Of a stretch of DNA of 16,387 nt, positions 1 to 6,551 are shown in pieces. The DNA lies in the NCBI GenBank assembly GCA_964600225.1, contig CAZRIT010000047.1:1-16387 (forward strand). Direction: 5' to 3'. The first letter of the stretch is position 1, and each line of letters opens with the position of its first letter. The stretch is from CAZRIT01 sp964600225. GTDB lineage: Bacteria > Bacillota > Clostridia > Christensenellales > CAG-138. The notes under the pieces are model-generated. The model saw nothing but the letters and a program-made list of their open reading frames with translations, was not told the DNA's origin and searched no databases. A program made the translations under genes and the position numbers.

Positions 1-533
1 CGCTTTTCACGGAAGGCTTCGATACGGTCATCCCTGCCCATGCCAAGTACGCCAAAGCGCTGGCCCGCGTTGATGGCCGCCAGCGTGGCAATTTTGCCGT
101 GCTGCCTGTGGAAGGCAAGTTCACGGGTGATATCGATGTCCGATACGCCGTCGCCGTAGGTCAAAAAGAACGGTTCGTCGCCGACGAATTTCTGTATGCG
201 TTTGACGCGGCCGCCCGTCATGGTGTTCAGCCCCGTATCGACCACCGTCACGCGCCACGGCTCGGAGAATACATCGTGCACCTCCATGCTGTTTTCCCTT
301 AGATCAAACGTCACATCGGCCGTGTGCAGGAAGTAATCGGCAAAGTATTCCTTAATCAAGTGCTGCTTGTAGCCCGCGCAGATGATAAAATCCGTGTGGC
401 CGTGCGCGGCGTATGTCTTCATAATATGCCACAAAATCGGCTGCTCGCCGATCTCGATCATGGGCTTGGGCTTGAGATGGCTTTCCTCCGAAATGCGCGT
501 GCCAAATCCGCCCGCAAGTATGACGGTCTTCAT
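1..533 (-). CDS. rfbF: Glucose-1-phosphate cytidylyltransferase, N-terminal part (cut by window edge)
   Basis: Translating the minus strand from the ATG at 533 gives 177 codons running off the window. The N-terminus reads MKTVILAGGFGTRISEESHL, followed by KPKPMIEIGEQPILWHIMK, then IICAGYKQHLIKEYF and later LTYGDGVSDIDI. These are the nucleotide-binding loop (LAGGxGTR), the PKPM/IG segment and the metal-binding YGDG motif of the RfbF/DdhA family. Known members make CDP-glucose from CTP and glucose-1-phosphate in the cytoplasm, the entry step to CDP-linked deoxysugars. Family members are about 255-260 aa, so roughly 80 residues are missing. The start is supported by GGGAGGGAACC just upstream. 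It lies after the last minor pilin gene with a 132-nt gap, so it probably begins its own operon for cell-surface glycan synthesis. The family assignment is firm; the pathway end product cannot be seen. Confidence 0.93.
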   Translation of the reverse strand, partial: MKTVILAGGFGTRISEESHLKPKPMIEIGEQPILWHIMKTYAAHGHTDFIICAGYKQHLIKEYFADYFLHTADVTFDLRENSMEVHDVFSEPWRVTVVDTGLNTMTGGRVKRIQKFVGDEPFFLTYGDGVSDIDITRELAFHRQHGKIATLAAINAGQRFGVLGMGRDDRIEAFREK

Positions 534-665
534 GGTTCCCTCCCGCTGTCCGGCATCACCGCGCGCAAAATTGCCCAATCGGCAGGCGCGGTGCGTTCGG
601 CGTCCGATAGTTATAGTTATTTTACCTTGTTTCGACCGATTTGTACATAGCCGATTCGGCTGCGA
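534..665. other. Gap between the pilus operon end and the cytidylyltransferase gene
   Basis: No gene seen. An AT-rich patch at about 605-635 (minus strand GGTAAAATAACTATAAC) is the likeliest promoter zone for the cytidylyltransferase, but no convincing -35/-10 pair stands out. A short perfect inverted repeat AGCCGATTCGGCT (649-661) sits just after the last pilin stop. A longer one (CACCGCG at 557-563 with CGCGGTG at 587-593) would fold in the leader of the downstream gene. Inside its loop a weak TGCC/GGCA stem followed by ATTTT could act as a terminator on the minus strand. None has the strong stem plus U-tract of a textbook terminator. Confidence 0.35.
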
Positions 666-1151
666 TCAGCCGCCCGCTGCGGCGGGTTCTACGATGAAGG
701 AACGGAACGACCGCACCGTTGTTGTCACGCTGCAAAGCGCGCCGTCGCCGCCATGCACGCCGATGGTGATATCCACACCGTCGGTGCCGAGCGCGGCCGA
801 CTGCGCGCAGGCAAACGTTACGGTTTTGCCGTTATAAAAACCCTCGGCATAGATCGGCTCCCCGTCAAACTGCATATACCCGCCCACGCAGGCATAGACG
901 TGCTCGCCCGCCGTCAGCGTTTGGCCGTCGGCCGAGGCCACAAGCGTCGGCGCGCCCACGCCCGCGGCGCGCACGGCGTCGATGAGCGTGCCCGCCACAA
1001 GCTGTGCATCGGCCTTTTCGCGGGTGCGCGCGTAGATTTTATAGATGGGCGCCACGATGGAGAGCATGCTTAAAAACAGTATCGAGGATACCGCCAGCGC
1101 CACGATGATTTCGATGAGCGTATAGCCGCCCTTGCCTGCGCTTTGCTTCAT
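666..1151 (-). CDS. Minor pilin, PilW/GspJ-like
   Basis: The 161-aa product starts MKQSAGKGG and then YTLIEIIVALAVSSILF, a class III (type IV prepilin) signal with cleavage after Gly9, Tyr at +1 and Glu at +5. A hydrophobic stretch of about 20 residues then forms the pilin helix. After PilD cleavage it would be inserted into the membrane and assembled into the pilus base or tip. The globular part is short, with cysteines in HVYACVGG, TFACAQ and ALCSV. The ATG at 1151 is preferred because it lies 1 nt after the stop of the upstream minor pilin and has GGAGGG upstream; in-frame codons further upstream only overlap that gene. It is the last gene of the operon. The PilW/GspJ label rests on position and on YTLIE as opposed to the two ES-type leaders before it, so it is tentative. 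Confidence 0.75.
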   Translation of the reverse strand: MKQSAGKGGYTLIEIIVALAVSSILFLSMLSIVAPIYKIYARTREKADAQLVAGTLIDAVRAAGVGAPTLVASADGQTLTAGEHVYACVGGYMQFDGEPIYAEGFYNGKTVTFACAQSAALGTDGVDITIGVHGGDGALCSVTTTVRSFRSFIVEPAAAGG

Positions 1152-1152
1152 A

Positions 1153-1494
1153 TCAGCCGCCCTCCGTGTTGACGGGCGCAAAGTAGCAAAACATATCCGC
1201 CCGATGCAGGTTGACGTTCCACACGATCGGGTCGGGATCACCAGCCTCCAGTTGGATGCCGATGGTCGCCGCCTGCGACTGCCCCGCATCGTACTCACCC
1301 GTCTCGATGCGCGTGGCCGCCGTCTCCATGGCCTCAGAGCGCAATATGGCGCGGTTATTGAGGCGGATGGAAAGCTGCACCACGGCCGTGATGGTAACCA
1401 GCGTCAGCAGCACAATGGAAAAGCTGACGATCACCTCCACCAGGGATTCGCCGCGGGTATTCCGTCTGCGTTTTTGCATAACGTTTCCGTTCAT
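1153..1494 (-). CDS. Minor pilin, PilV/GspI-like
   Basis: 113-aa prepilin. The leader ends RRRNTRG and cleavage after Gly15 would leave ESLVEVIVSFSIVLL, so Glu is at +1 and also at the conserved +5 position (Glu20). The length, the LVEV-type helix and the small C-terminal domain fit PilV/GspI-type minor pilins, which form the tip-initiating complex with X/K- and W/J-type partners. The ATG at 1494 overlaps the stop of the upstream gene as ATGA (1491-1494) and has CAGGAG six bases upstream. This argues for translational coupling and against the further-upstream in-frame ATG at 1533. The exact orthology is inferred; the prepilin nature is clear from sequence. Confidence 0.78.
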   Translation of the reverse strand: MNGNVMQKRRRNTRGESLVEVIVSFSIVLLTLVTITAVVQLSIRLNNRAILRSEAMETAATRIETGEYDAGQSQAATIGIQLEAGDPDPIVWNVNLHRADMFCYFAPVNTEGG

Positions 1495-2084
1495 CCGATG
1501 CTCCTGACCCGCCAGCCGCCCGTCCAGTTCCATACGTCCCCCACCCTGGTCGCCCAGCCGCCGAAACGGTACGTCACGGTGATGCCGTAAATCTTGTCGT
1601 TCGTGGAAACGCGTATGGTCAGCGCCGCATTGACCAGCGAAACGTTGGCCTGGCTGCCGCCGCTTCCCGGCACGATGCTCGACATCACATCGTACGTCAG
1701 CTTGGCCCCGCCATCGGGCAGGACCAGCGTATCGGGCACATTATCCGAAAACGTGATGGGCAGAATCCGCTCCACGCCCGTTTCGGCAATCGTCTCCGTC
1801 CCGTCAATGGCATAGACGTTCAGCAGCCGTTCCAGTTCCGCCGCGCGGAGGCGTTCGCCCAGCGCGCCGTGCTGCAATGCGTCGTCCACGATATCGAAGA
1901 GGCTCCTTGCATAGTAGTACGATTGCCGATAGTGCATGCGTGCGTTGACGCTCGATGTAGCGCCCGCCGCCGCGGTCAGCACGGTCATGCCCAGTATGAA
2001 GAACGCCAGCATCAGCACCACGGCAATCACCATCGATTCGCCGCGGCTGTGCTTTGTTCGGTTATGATCCATCCTTCGTTTCAT
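1491..2084 (-). CDS. Minor pilin-like protein, PilX/GspK-like, lacking Glu+5
   Basis: 197-aa protein with a basic leader (MKRRMDHNRTKHSRG) followed by ESMVIAVVLMLAFFILGMTV. Cleavage after Gly15 leaves Glu at +1 but Ile at +5, where ordinary pilins have Glu. Loss of Glu+5 is known in GspK and related tip pseudopilins, and PilX-type proteins share the RG-x-[MV] hydrophobic style. The C-terminal region (ANVSLVNAALTIRVSTNDK, ITVTYRFGGW) looks like a beta-rich globular domain ending in Trp-rich VGDVWNWTGGW. It starts 8 nt after the stop of the giant pilin with GAGAGG upstream and overlaps the next minor pilin by 4 nt. A role at the growing tip is inferred from family and position. Confidence 0.72.
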   Translation of the reverse strand: MKRRMDHNRTKHSRGESMVIAVVLMLAFFILGMTVLTAAAGATSSVNARMHYRQSYYYARSLFDIVDDALQHGALGERLRAAELERLLNVYAIDGTETIAETGVERILPITFSDNVPDTLVLPDGGAKLTYDVMSSIVPGSGGSQANVSLVNAALTIRVSTNDKIYGITVTYRFGGWATRVGDVWNWTGGWRVRSIG

Positions 2085-2092
2085 GGCACCTC

Positions 2093-5083
2093 TCAGCCGC
2101 TCACTTGCACGCTCGACCAGCGCGCCTCGGTCACGGCGTCATACAGCCGAATGGTCAGCTCCGCATTGCCCGTGTACAGCGGCGCGTACTTGATCGTCAC
2201 CCGATAATCGTACGGGTAGGCGCTGTGCGGCTCAATGGAGACCTTCAGGGAGTGCGTGTTGGCGGCGTTCTTTTCGTCCGTAAAGGTCACCCTGCCGTTG
2301 GAATGGTCCCAGGCGATGTTGTCCGAGCGCCAGTCGGTGCTCGCGCCGCCCTTGACCACAGTGATGCGCAGGTATTCGATATCGCCCGCGGCCACATCGA
2401 ACGTGATTTCCTTGCCGCCCGCTGCCGTTGCGGCCAGGTTGTGGCTGCCCTCCGAACCGTTGACCAGCGTTTGCAGCCACGGCGTACGGTGGAAGTTGGC
2501 GCCCAGCGCACACTGCGGGTTGCTGACGCTGAGGTACGGGAAGCGGTAGACAAACGGCCCCACGCCGCTGAGGATCTCGCTGCCCGTAAAGCTGACAAAC
2601 CCGTCGATGGGAGAATTCCGCATGGTGCGGATGGTGCGCTTGGTCAATCCGTCGTTCTTTTCGTTCACAGGGCCGCCCAGCAGATTGGTATATCGGTAAT
2701 CGCCGTCGGTATTGAACTTGTTTCCCAGATAGCTGCAATCCGTCAGGATGCTGAAATTATCCGTGCCCGCCAGCCCGACCAGGCCGTTGTGCGCCGTTTC
2801 ATAGCCGCCGACATACTGCATGTTGTAGCAGTACCGCACGCGCCCCATGTACAGGTATCCCACCACGCCGCCGGAATGGTTGGACGTGACGGTTGCGCGC
2901 GGAATGTTGTTTTCATCCAGCGCGGTGTAGTAATCCGTACCCACCACCTGCTGCGCGTAGAAGTTGACATAGCCCGTGTTGTAGCAGCGCTGCACGGTGC
3001 TGCGCGACATATACCCCGCAATGCCGCCCGCGTTGCCGGGCGCAAACACCGCGCCCGCGTTGTAGCAATTCTGCACCACGCAGCGCCCGCTGACGCTTTC
3101 AAAGATCAGGCCCGTGTTTTCAAGCCTGCCCACGATGCCGCCCGCCGCGGTGCCGTTGTTGGCCTCCGCGCCGACCCAGCTTGCGTTAACGCAGTACGAA
3201 ACGGTCAGGCTGCCCTCCGCCTCGCCCACGATGCCGCCCGCGCAGCTATCCGCGCCGAACGCGCGCGTACGGTAGCGGTTGTTATCGTAATAGTACTTGT
3301 TGTCGCTGCCGATGGGTTTGTAATCCCAATCGGAGCTGTTGACCGCGCCAAAGTACGGCGTGCCGATAAAGCAGGTGTCGTAGCCCAGCGCCTGCTCCCA
3401 GGATTCGGCAATGGTCGCGGTGGCCACCTCGCAGTATTCCACCGTACCCGCCGTCATGCTGCCGACCACCCCGCCCGCAATTGCATTGCCCGAAGCGTTG
3501 CCCTCCGCGCCCGCCGTCACGTTGGCGGCAACGGCGCACATGCTAACGGTGCCCGTGCTGGTTGCGGCCACGCCGCCCACGATGCTGCCGTTTTGGGCGT
3601 GGATATCGCCCGTGACGGTGCAGTGGGAGACCGTGCCGCCCGCATTTTCGGCCACAATGCCCGCTGCGCGCGTAACGCCCGCCATGGCGCAATCGGCCAT
3701 GTACACATGCGAAACCGTGCCCGAAACCCGCTCAAAGGGCGCGGCGACATTGGCGCTGACGGTCAAATCGCTGATGCGGAAGTTATCGCCGTTGTATGTG
3801 CCCGTAAACGTGCCCGCAATGGGCGCAAAGTCCAGCCTGGCGCCGTCGTAGCCGAGCATGGCAAGGTCGTTTTTCTGCATATATTGCGCGGCGGCCTTTT
3901 TGCGCACGTTGTGAAAATGGCGCGCAGAGCTGACGGCATAAACGCCGCTGTCCTCCGCTGCATACAAAGCGTGCTCGATATTGGAGGGCTTATCGCACGA
4001 CTCCGCCAGATCGGCCGTTTGGGCGGTGAAGGTGGCGTTGAGGTTGCCGTCGGCAATCTCCGCGTACAGCTCCCCGATGCCCTTGCCCGCAATCGGCGCA
4101 TCCAGCACCAGTATCATCAGCCGCCGCCCCAGCGCATCCGCAACGGGTTCGATATACATGGTCGCCTGCCGCGTCACGCCGCCCGACGCAAACGAAACAG
4201 GGTTGTTGAACGCGGCCGGGAGGCTGCGGTTTTGCTCCACGGCGGACAGCGGGATGTCGGCGTTCGCGCCGCCGACGGTAAAGGTGTAGGTGCCGCCCGC
4301 GCTGTTGGTCAGGTCGATGGTGTAGATTAAATCCGCGGGCGCATCCTTGGGCAGCGCCATCTCCAGCGCCAGCAGGCCGTAGTTTTTGCCGCCGTTGATG
4401 TTGTTGCCCTTCACCTCGGACGTTTGATCGCCGTAATCCACCAGCATAACGTCCATGTTGGTGATGTCAAAATCCGCCTCCGTGCCAACCCAGCGCTTGG
4501 GCTGCGTGCCCGTAAAATACACGCCGTAGAAGCCCACGCCCGCAGCCGTCAGCGAGGACTTGCCGCGGTTGTACACATCGTAATCGCCGCCGTGGCGAAG
4601 CGTTGCATCCTCGCAAAAAAAGCAGGAGAGCACATTGCCCGTCAGTTTGTTAAACTCAATCAGCACGCTGCCGCCCATGGGGATGGCGTCGTCCATATAG
4701 CTGTTCAACAGGTCTCTTAAAACGCCGTCGGCCCCGAAATCCATGTGCAAGGACACGATGTTATCGGCGTTGACGGCCTGCTCCAGGTTCCATTCTTCGT
4801 TGCCGTCTGGCTGCGGGCTGATTTCGCCAAGCGTCACGGGCTCGGACAGGTTGCAAAGCTCCGTGGCGGCGGTGGGATCGTTGGTAAACGTATGCGTCAG
4901 CGCTGACTGCGCGGCCATGAATAGGCTTCGCGCGGTGAGGTTGAGCGCGTCCTGCTCGGCCTTTTTGACAAGGTTTTTCACGCCCGCATAGGTGGAAAGC
5001 GACAGGACCACAAGCATGGCCAGCACCACAATCACCTCTACGAGCGTAAACCCTTTTCTGTCAGCCAAAGGCTTCTGCCGCAT
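2093..5083 (-). CDS. Giant GLUG-repeat pilin (pilin-adhesin fusion)
   Basis: 996 aa, several times the size of a normal pilin. The N-terminus MRQKPLADRKG | FTLVEVIVVLAML is a canonical prepilin leader (cleavage after Gly11, Glu16 at +5) and continues as a long amphipathic helix to about residue 60. Residues about 100-390 form one or more domains I do not recognise, rich in short beta-type segments. Residues about 390-440 (ARHFHNVRKK ... FAPIAGTFTGTYNGDNFRIS) match the lead-in seen before GLUG repeats. From 473 to about 756 there are seven GG[IV][VA]G-like repeats, predicted to form a beta-solenoid. Residues about 885-996 look like a separate C-terminal beta-sandwich. SD AGGAGAGG lies five bases before the ATG. 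PilD processing would anchor the large exposed domain in the pilus, most likely at the tip. Binding target unknown; adhesin function is inference from architecture. Confidence 0.85.
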   Translation of the reverse strand: MRQKPLADRKGFTLVEVIVVLAMLVVLSLSTYAGVKNLVKKAEQDALNLTARSLFMAAQSALTHTFTNDPTAATELCNLSEPVTLGEISPQPDGNEEWNLEQAVNADNIVSLHMDFGADGVLRDLLNSYMDDAIPMGGSVLIEFNKLTGNVLSCFFCEDATLRHGGDYDVYNRGKSSLTAAGVGFYGVYFTGTQPKRWVGTEADFDITNMDVMLVDYGDQTSEVKGNNINGGKNYGLLALEMALPKDAPADLIYTIDLTNSAGGTYTFTVGGANADIPLSAVEQNRSLPAAFNNPVSFASGGVTRQATMYIEPVADALGRRLMILVLDAPIAGKGIGELYAEIADGNLNATFTAQTADLAESCDKPSNIEHALYAAEDSGVYAVSSARHFHNVRKKAAAQYMQKNDLAMLGYDGARLDFAPIAGTFTGTYNGDNFRISDLTVSANVAAPFERVSGTVSHVYMADCAMAGVTRAAGIVAENAGGTVSHCTVTGDIHAQNGSIVGGVAATSTGTVSMCAVAANVTAGAEGNASGNAIAGGVVGSMTAGTVEYCEVATATIAESWEQALGYDTCFIGTPYFGAVNSSDWDYKPIGSDNKYYYDNNRYRTRAFGADSCAGGIVGEAEGSLTVSYCVNASWVGAEANNGTAAGGIVGRLENTGLIFESVSGRCVVQNCYNAGAVFAPGNAGGIAGYMSRSTVQRCYNTGYVNFYAQQVVGTDYYTALDENNIPRATVTSNHSGGVVGYLYMGRVRYCYNMQYVGGYETAHNGLVGLAGTDNFSILTDCSYLGNKFNTDGDYRYTNLLGGPVNEKNDGLTKRTIRTMRNSPIDGFVSFTGSEILSGVGPFVYRFPYLSVSNPQCALGANFHRTPWLQTLVNGSEGSHNLAATAAGGKEITFDVAAGDIEYLRITVVKGGASTDWRSDNIAWDHSNGRVTFTDEKNAANTHSLKVSIEPHSAYPYDYRVTIKYAPLYTGNAELTIRLYDAVTEARWSSVQVSG
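2816..3667 (-). repeat. Seven GLUG-type protein repeats within the giant pilin
   Basis: The coding region for residues 473-756 contains repeats beginning AAGIVAEN (473), VGGVAATSTG (502), AGGVVGSMTAG (536), AGGIVGEAEGS (615), AGGIVGRLENT (647), AGGIAGYMSRS (685) and SGGVVGYLYMG (737). Each is followed within about 10-18 residues by a V-x-x-C motif such as VSHC, VEYC or VQRC. Spacings vary from 29 to 79 residues because loops are inserted between coils, the longest around 555-612. Confidence 0.8.
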
Positions 5084-5130
5084 ACGTTCCTCTCCTGCCC
5101 TGCGCGGTCAACGCCGCGGGGCGCATGGAT

Positions 5131-5144
5131 GGCGTTCAAACGCC
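5131..5144. other. Small hairpin between the small pilin and giant pilin genes
   Basis: GGCGTT-CA-AACGCC is a perfect 6-bp inverted repeat in the 73-nt gap. No U-tract follows on the minus strand (ATCCATGC), so it is not an obvious terminator. It could be an RNA processing or stabilising element, or chance. Confidence 0.3.
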
Positions 5145-5156
5145 AAATCTCTTGCC

Positions 5157-5477
5157 TTACGGCGCGTCGTGGACGCTGCAGGTCAGCTTCCCGCCGCCGT
5201 CGCCGCCCACAAAGCTGCACGTTCCGCCCGCGGGGCAAAGCTCCTTTGCGGTACTAAACGCCACCGCGGCGTATTCGTCAAACGTGATATCGTCGCCAAA
5301 CAGGTCGATAAAATCCGTGTATTCCCTGAGCGCCTCGGCGCGGTTGACGATGCATGCCTGTTGCTTCGATTTATCAATATAGCGCACCAGCGACGGGATG
5401 ACAATCGACGCCAGAATGCCCAGCACCACCAGCACCACGATCACTTCCACCAGCGTAAAGCCCTTCTTGTTTCGCAT
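5157..5477 (-). CDS. Small type IV pilin, PilA/ComGC-like
   Basis: 106-aa prepilin with a very short leader MRNKKG, then FTLVEVIVVLVVLGILASIV with Glu at +5 and Pro at the usual helix kink (IVIPSLV). The helix continues as RYIDKSKQQACIVNRAEALREY. The C-terminus contains CPAGGTC ... KLTCSVHD, the pattern common in short Firmicute pilins where the cysteines can close a C-terminal loop. GGGAGG lies six bases before the ATG, and the gene follows pilT by 12 nt. It may be a second major pilin subunit or a core minor pilin on which the giant pilin is placed. Its position after pilT and away from the first two pilins suggests lower expression, which is inference. Confidence 0.87.
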   Translation of the reverse strand: MRNKKGFTLVEVIVVLVVLGILASIVIPSLVRYIDKSKQQACIVNRAEALREYTDFIDLFGDDITFDEYAAVAFSTAKELCPAGGTCSFVGGDGGGKLTCSVHDAP

Positions 5478-5489
5478 TTGCAGCCTCCC

Positions 5490-6539
5490 TCAGCCAATGG
5501 CCTGCAACAGGTCCGCACGGTCGTTGGTGCAATTGAGCGCCATATCGCGGGTGATCTTTCTGCCCTGCACCAGCTTGATCAAATCCCCGTTCATGGTGTG
5601 CATGCCCAATGCCGCGCCCGATTGCATAATCGACGGAAGCTGGAAGCATTTGTTCTCGCGGATGAGGTTACCGACGGCGTCCGTGCCGCGCAGCACCTCC
5701 GTCGCCACCACGCGCCCGCCGCCCGCAGCCAGAGGGATAAGCTGCTGGGTCACCACGCCGCGCAGGATCATGGAAAGCTGGCTGCGCATCTGATGCTGCA
5801 TCTGCGATGGGCATGTGTCCACAATGCGGTCGATGGTCGCCGAAGCGCCCGTGGTATGCAACGTGGAAAGCACCAGATGCCCCGTCTCCGCCGCGGTGAC
5901 GGCGGTGGCCATGGTCTCATAATCGCGCATCTCGCCCACCAGCAGCACATCGGGGTCCTCGCGCAGCGCGCTTCTGAGCGCCGCAGCAAACGACGGCACC
6001 GTCTCCCCCACCTCGCGCTGGTGAATCAGCGCGTTGTTCTGTTCAAATACATATTCAATCGGGTCCTCGACGGTCAGGATGTGCCCGCCGCGCACGCGCG
6101 AAACGTAATCGATCATCGCCGCAAGCGTGGTCGATTTACCGCTGCCCGTCGGGCCCGTAATGAGCACCAGGCCGTTGTGGCACATGCACAGCTCCTGCAT
6201 GACCGTCGGCAGGCCCAACGATTCCAGCGTGGGAATCGTGCCGTTTAGGATACGCACGGCGGCGGCAAGCCCGATGCGGGTGCGGTAGACGTTGACGCGG
6301 TAGCGCTCGCGATCGCCCGTTTGCACGGCAAAGTCCAAATCCGTATCGGTATCCAGCACAGCAAGCTGCTTTTTCGTGCAAAGCGAGCGGATCAGCCCCT
6401 CCGTTTCCGCATCGGGAAACGCCATGCCCATGGGTATCAGCTTCCCGTGCAGCCGCATGGTGACGGGCAGCCCCACCGACAGGTGCACATCCGACGCGCC
6501 CTGCGAGCGCGCCTGTATCAATAGCTCGGTTACGGTCAT
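5490..6539 (-). CDS. pilT: PilT, pilus retraction ATPase
   Basis: 349 aa, the normal PilT length. An N-terminal PAS-like domain (about 1-100) contains ASDVHLSVG. Walker A is GPTGSGKST at 129-137, the Asp box is ILTVEDPIEYVF near 154, Walker B is DVLLVGEMRD at 197-206, and the His box is GHLVLSTLHT at 220-229. The C-terminal retraction motif is AVGNLIRE (288-295), where most PilT proteins have AIRNLIRE, so Arg is replaced by Gly. Known PilT hexamers at the cytoplasmic base drive pilin depolymerisation, powering twitching and DNA uptake. The start is supported by GGAGGGG upstream, 12 nt after pilB. All catalytic residues seem intact. No alternative identity is likely. Confidence 0.97.
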   Translation of the reverse strand: MTVTELLIQARSQGASDVHLSVGLPVTMRLHGKLIPMGMAFPDAETEGLIRSLCTKKQLAVLDTDTDLDFAVQTGDRERYRVNVYRTRIGLAAAVRILNGTIPTLESLGLPTVMQELCMCHNGLVLITGPTGSGKSTTLAAMIDYVSRVRGGHILTVEDPIEYVFEQNNALIHQREVGETVPSFAAALRSALREDPDVLLVGEMRDYETMATAVTAAETGHLVLSTLHTTGASATIDRIVDTCPSQMQHQMRSQLSMILRGVVTQQLIPLAAGGGRVVATEVLRGTDAVGNLIRENKCFQLPSIMQSGAALGMHTMNGDLIKLVQGRKITRDMALNCTNDRADLLQAIG

Positions 6540-6551
6540 GCCGTCCCCTCC

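Noticed and set aside
2054..4330. Long plus-strand open frame of 758 codons
   Set aside because: It lies wholly antisense to the giant pilin and adjacent gene, reads as Arg/His/Ala/Val-rich sequence with no domain, and is the frame expected to stay open opposite GC-rich codons.
4992..6248. Plus-strand open frame of 418 codons opposite pilT and the small pilin
   Set aside because: Same antisense composition bias, no motif, no ribosome binding site; the minus-strand genes have clear motifs.
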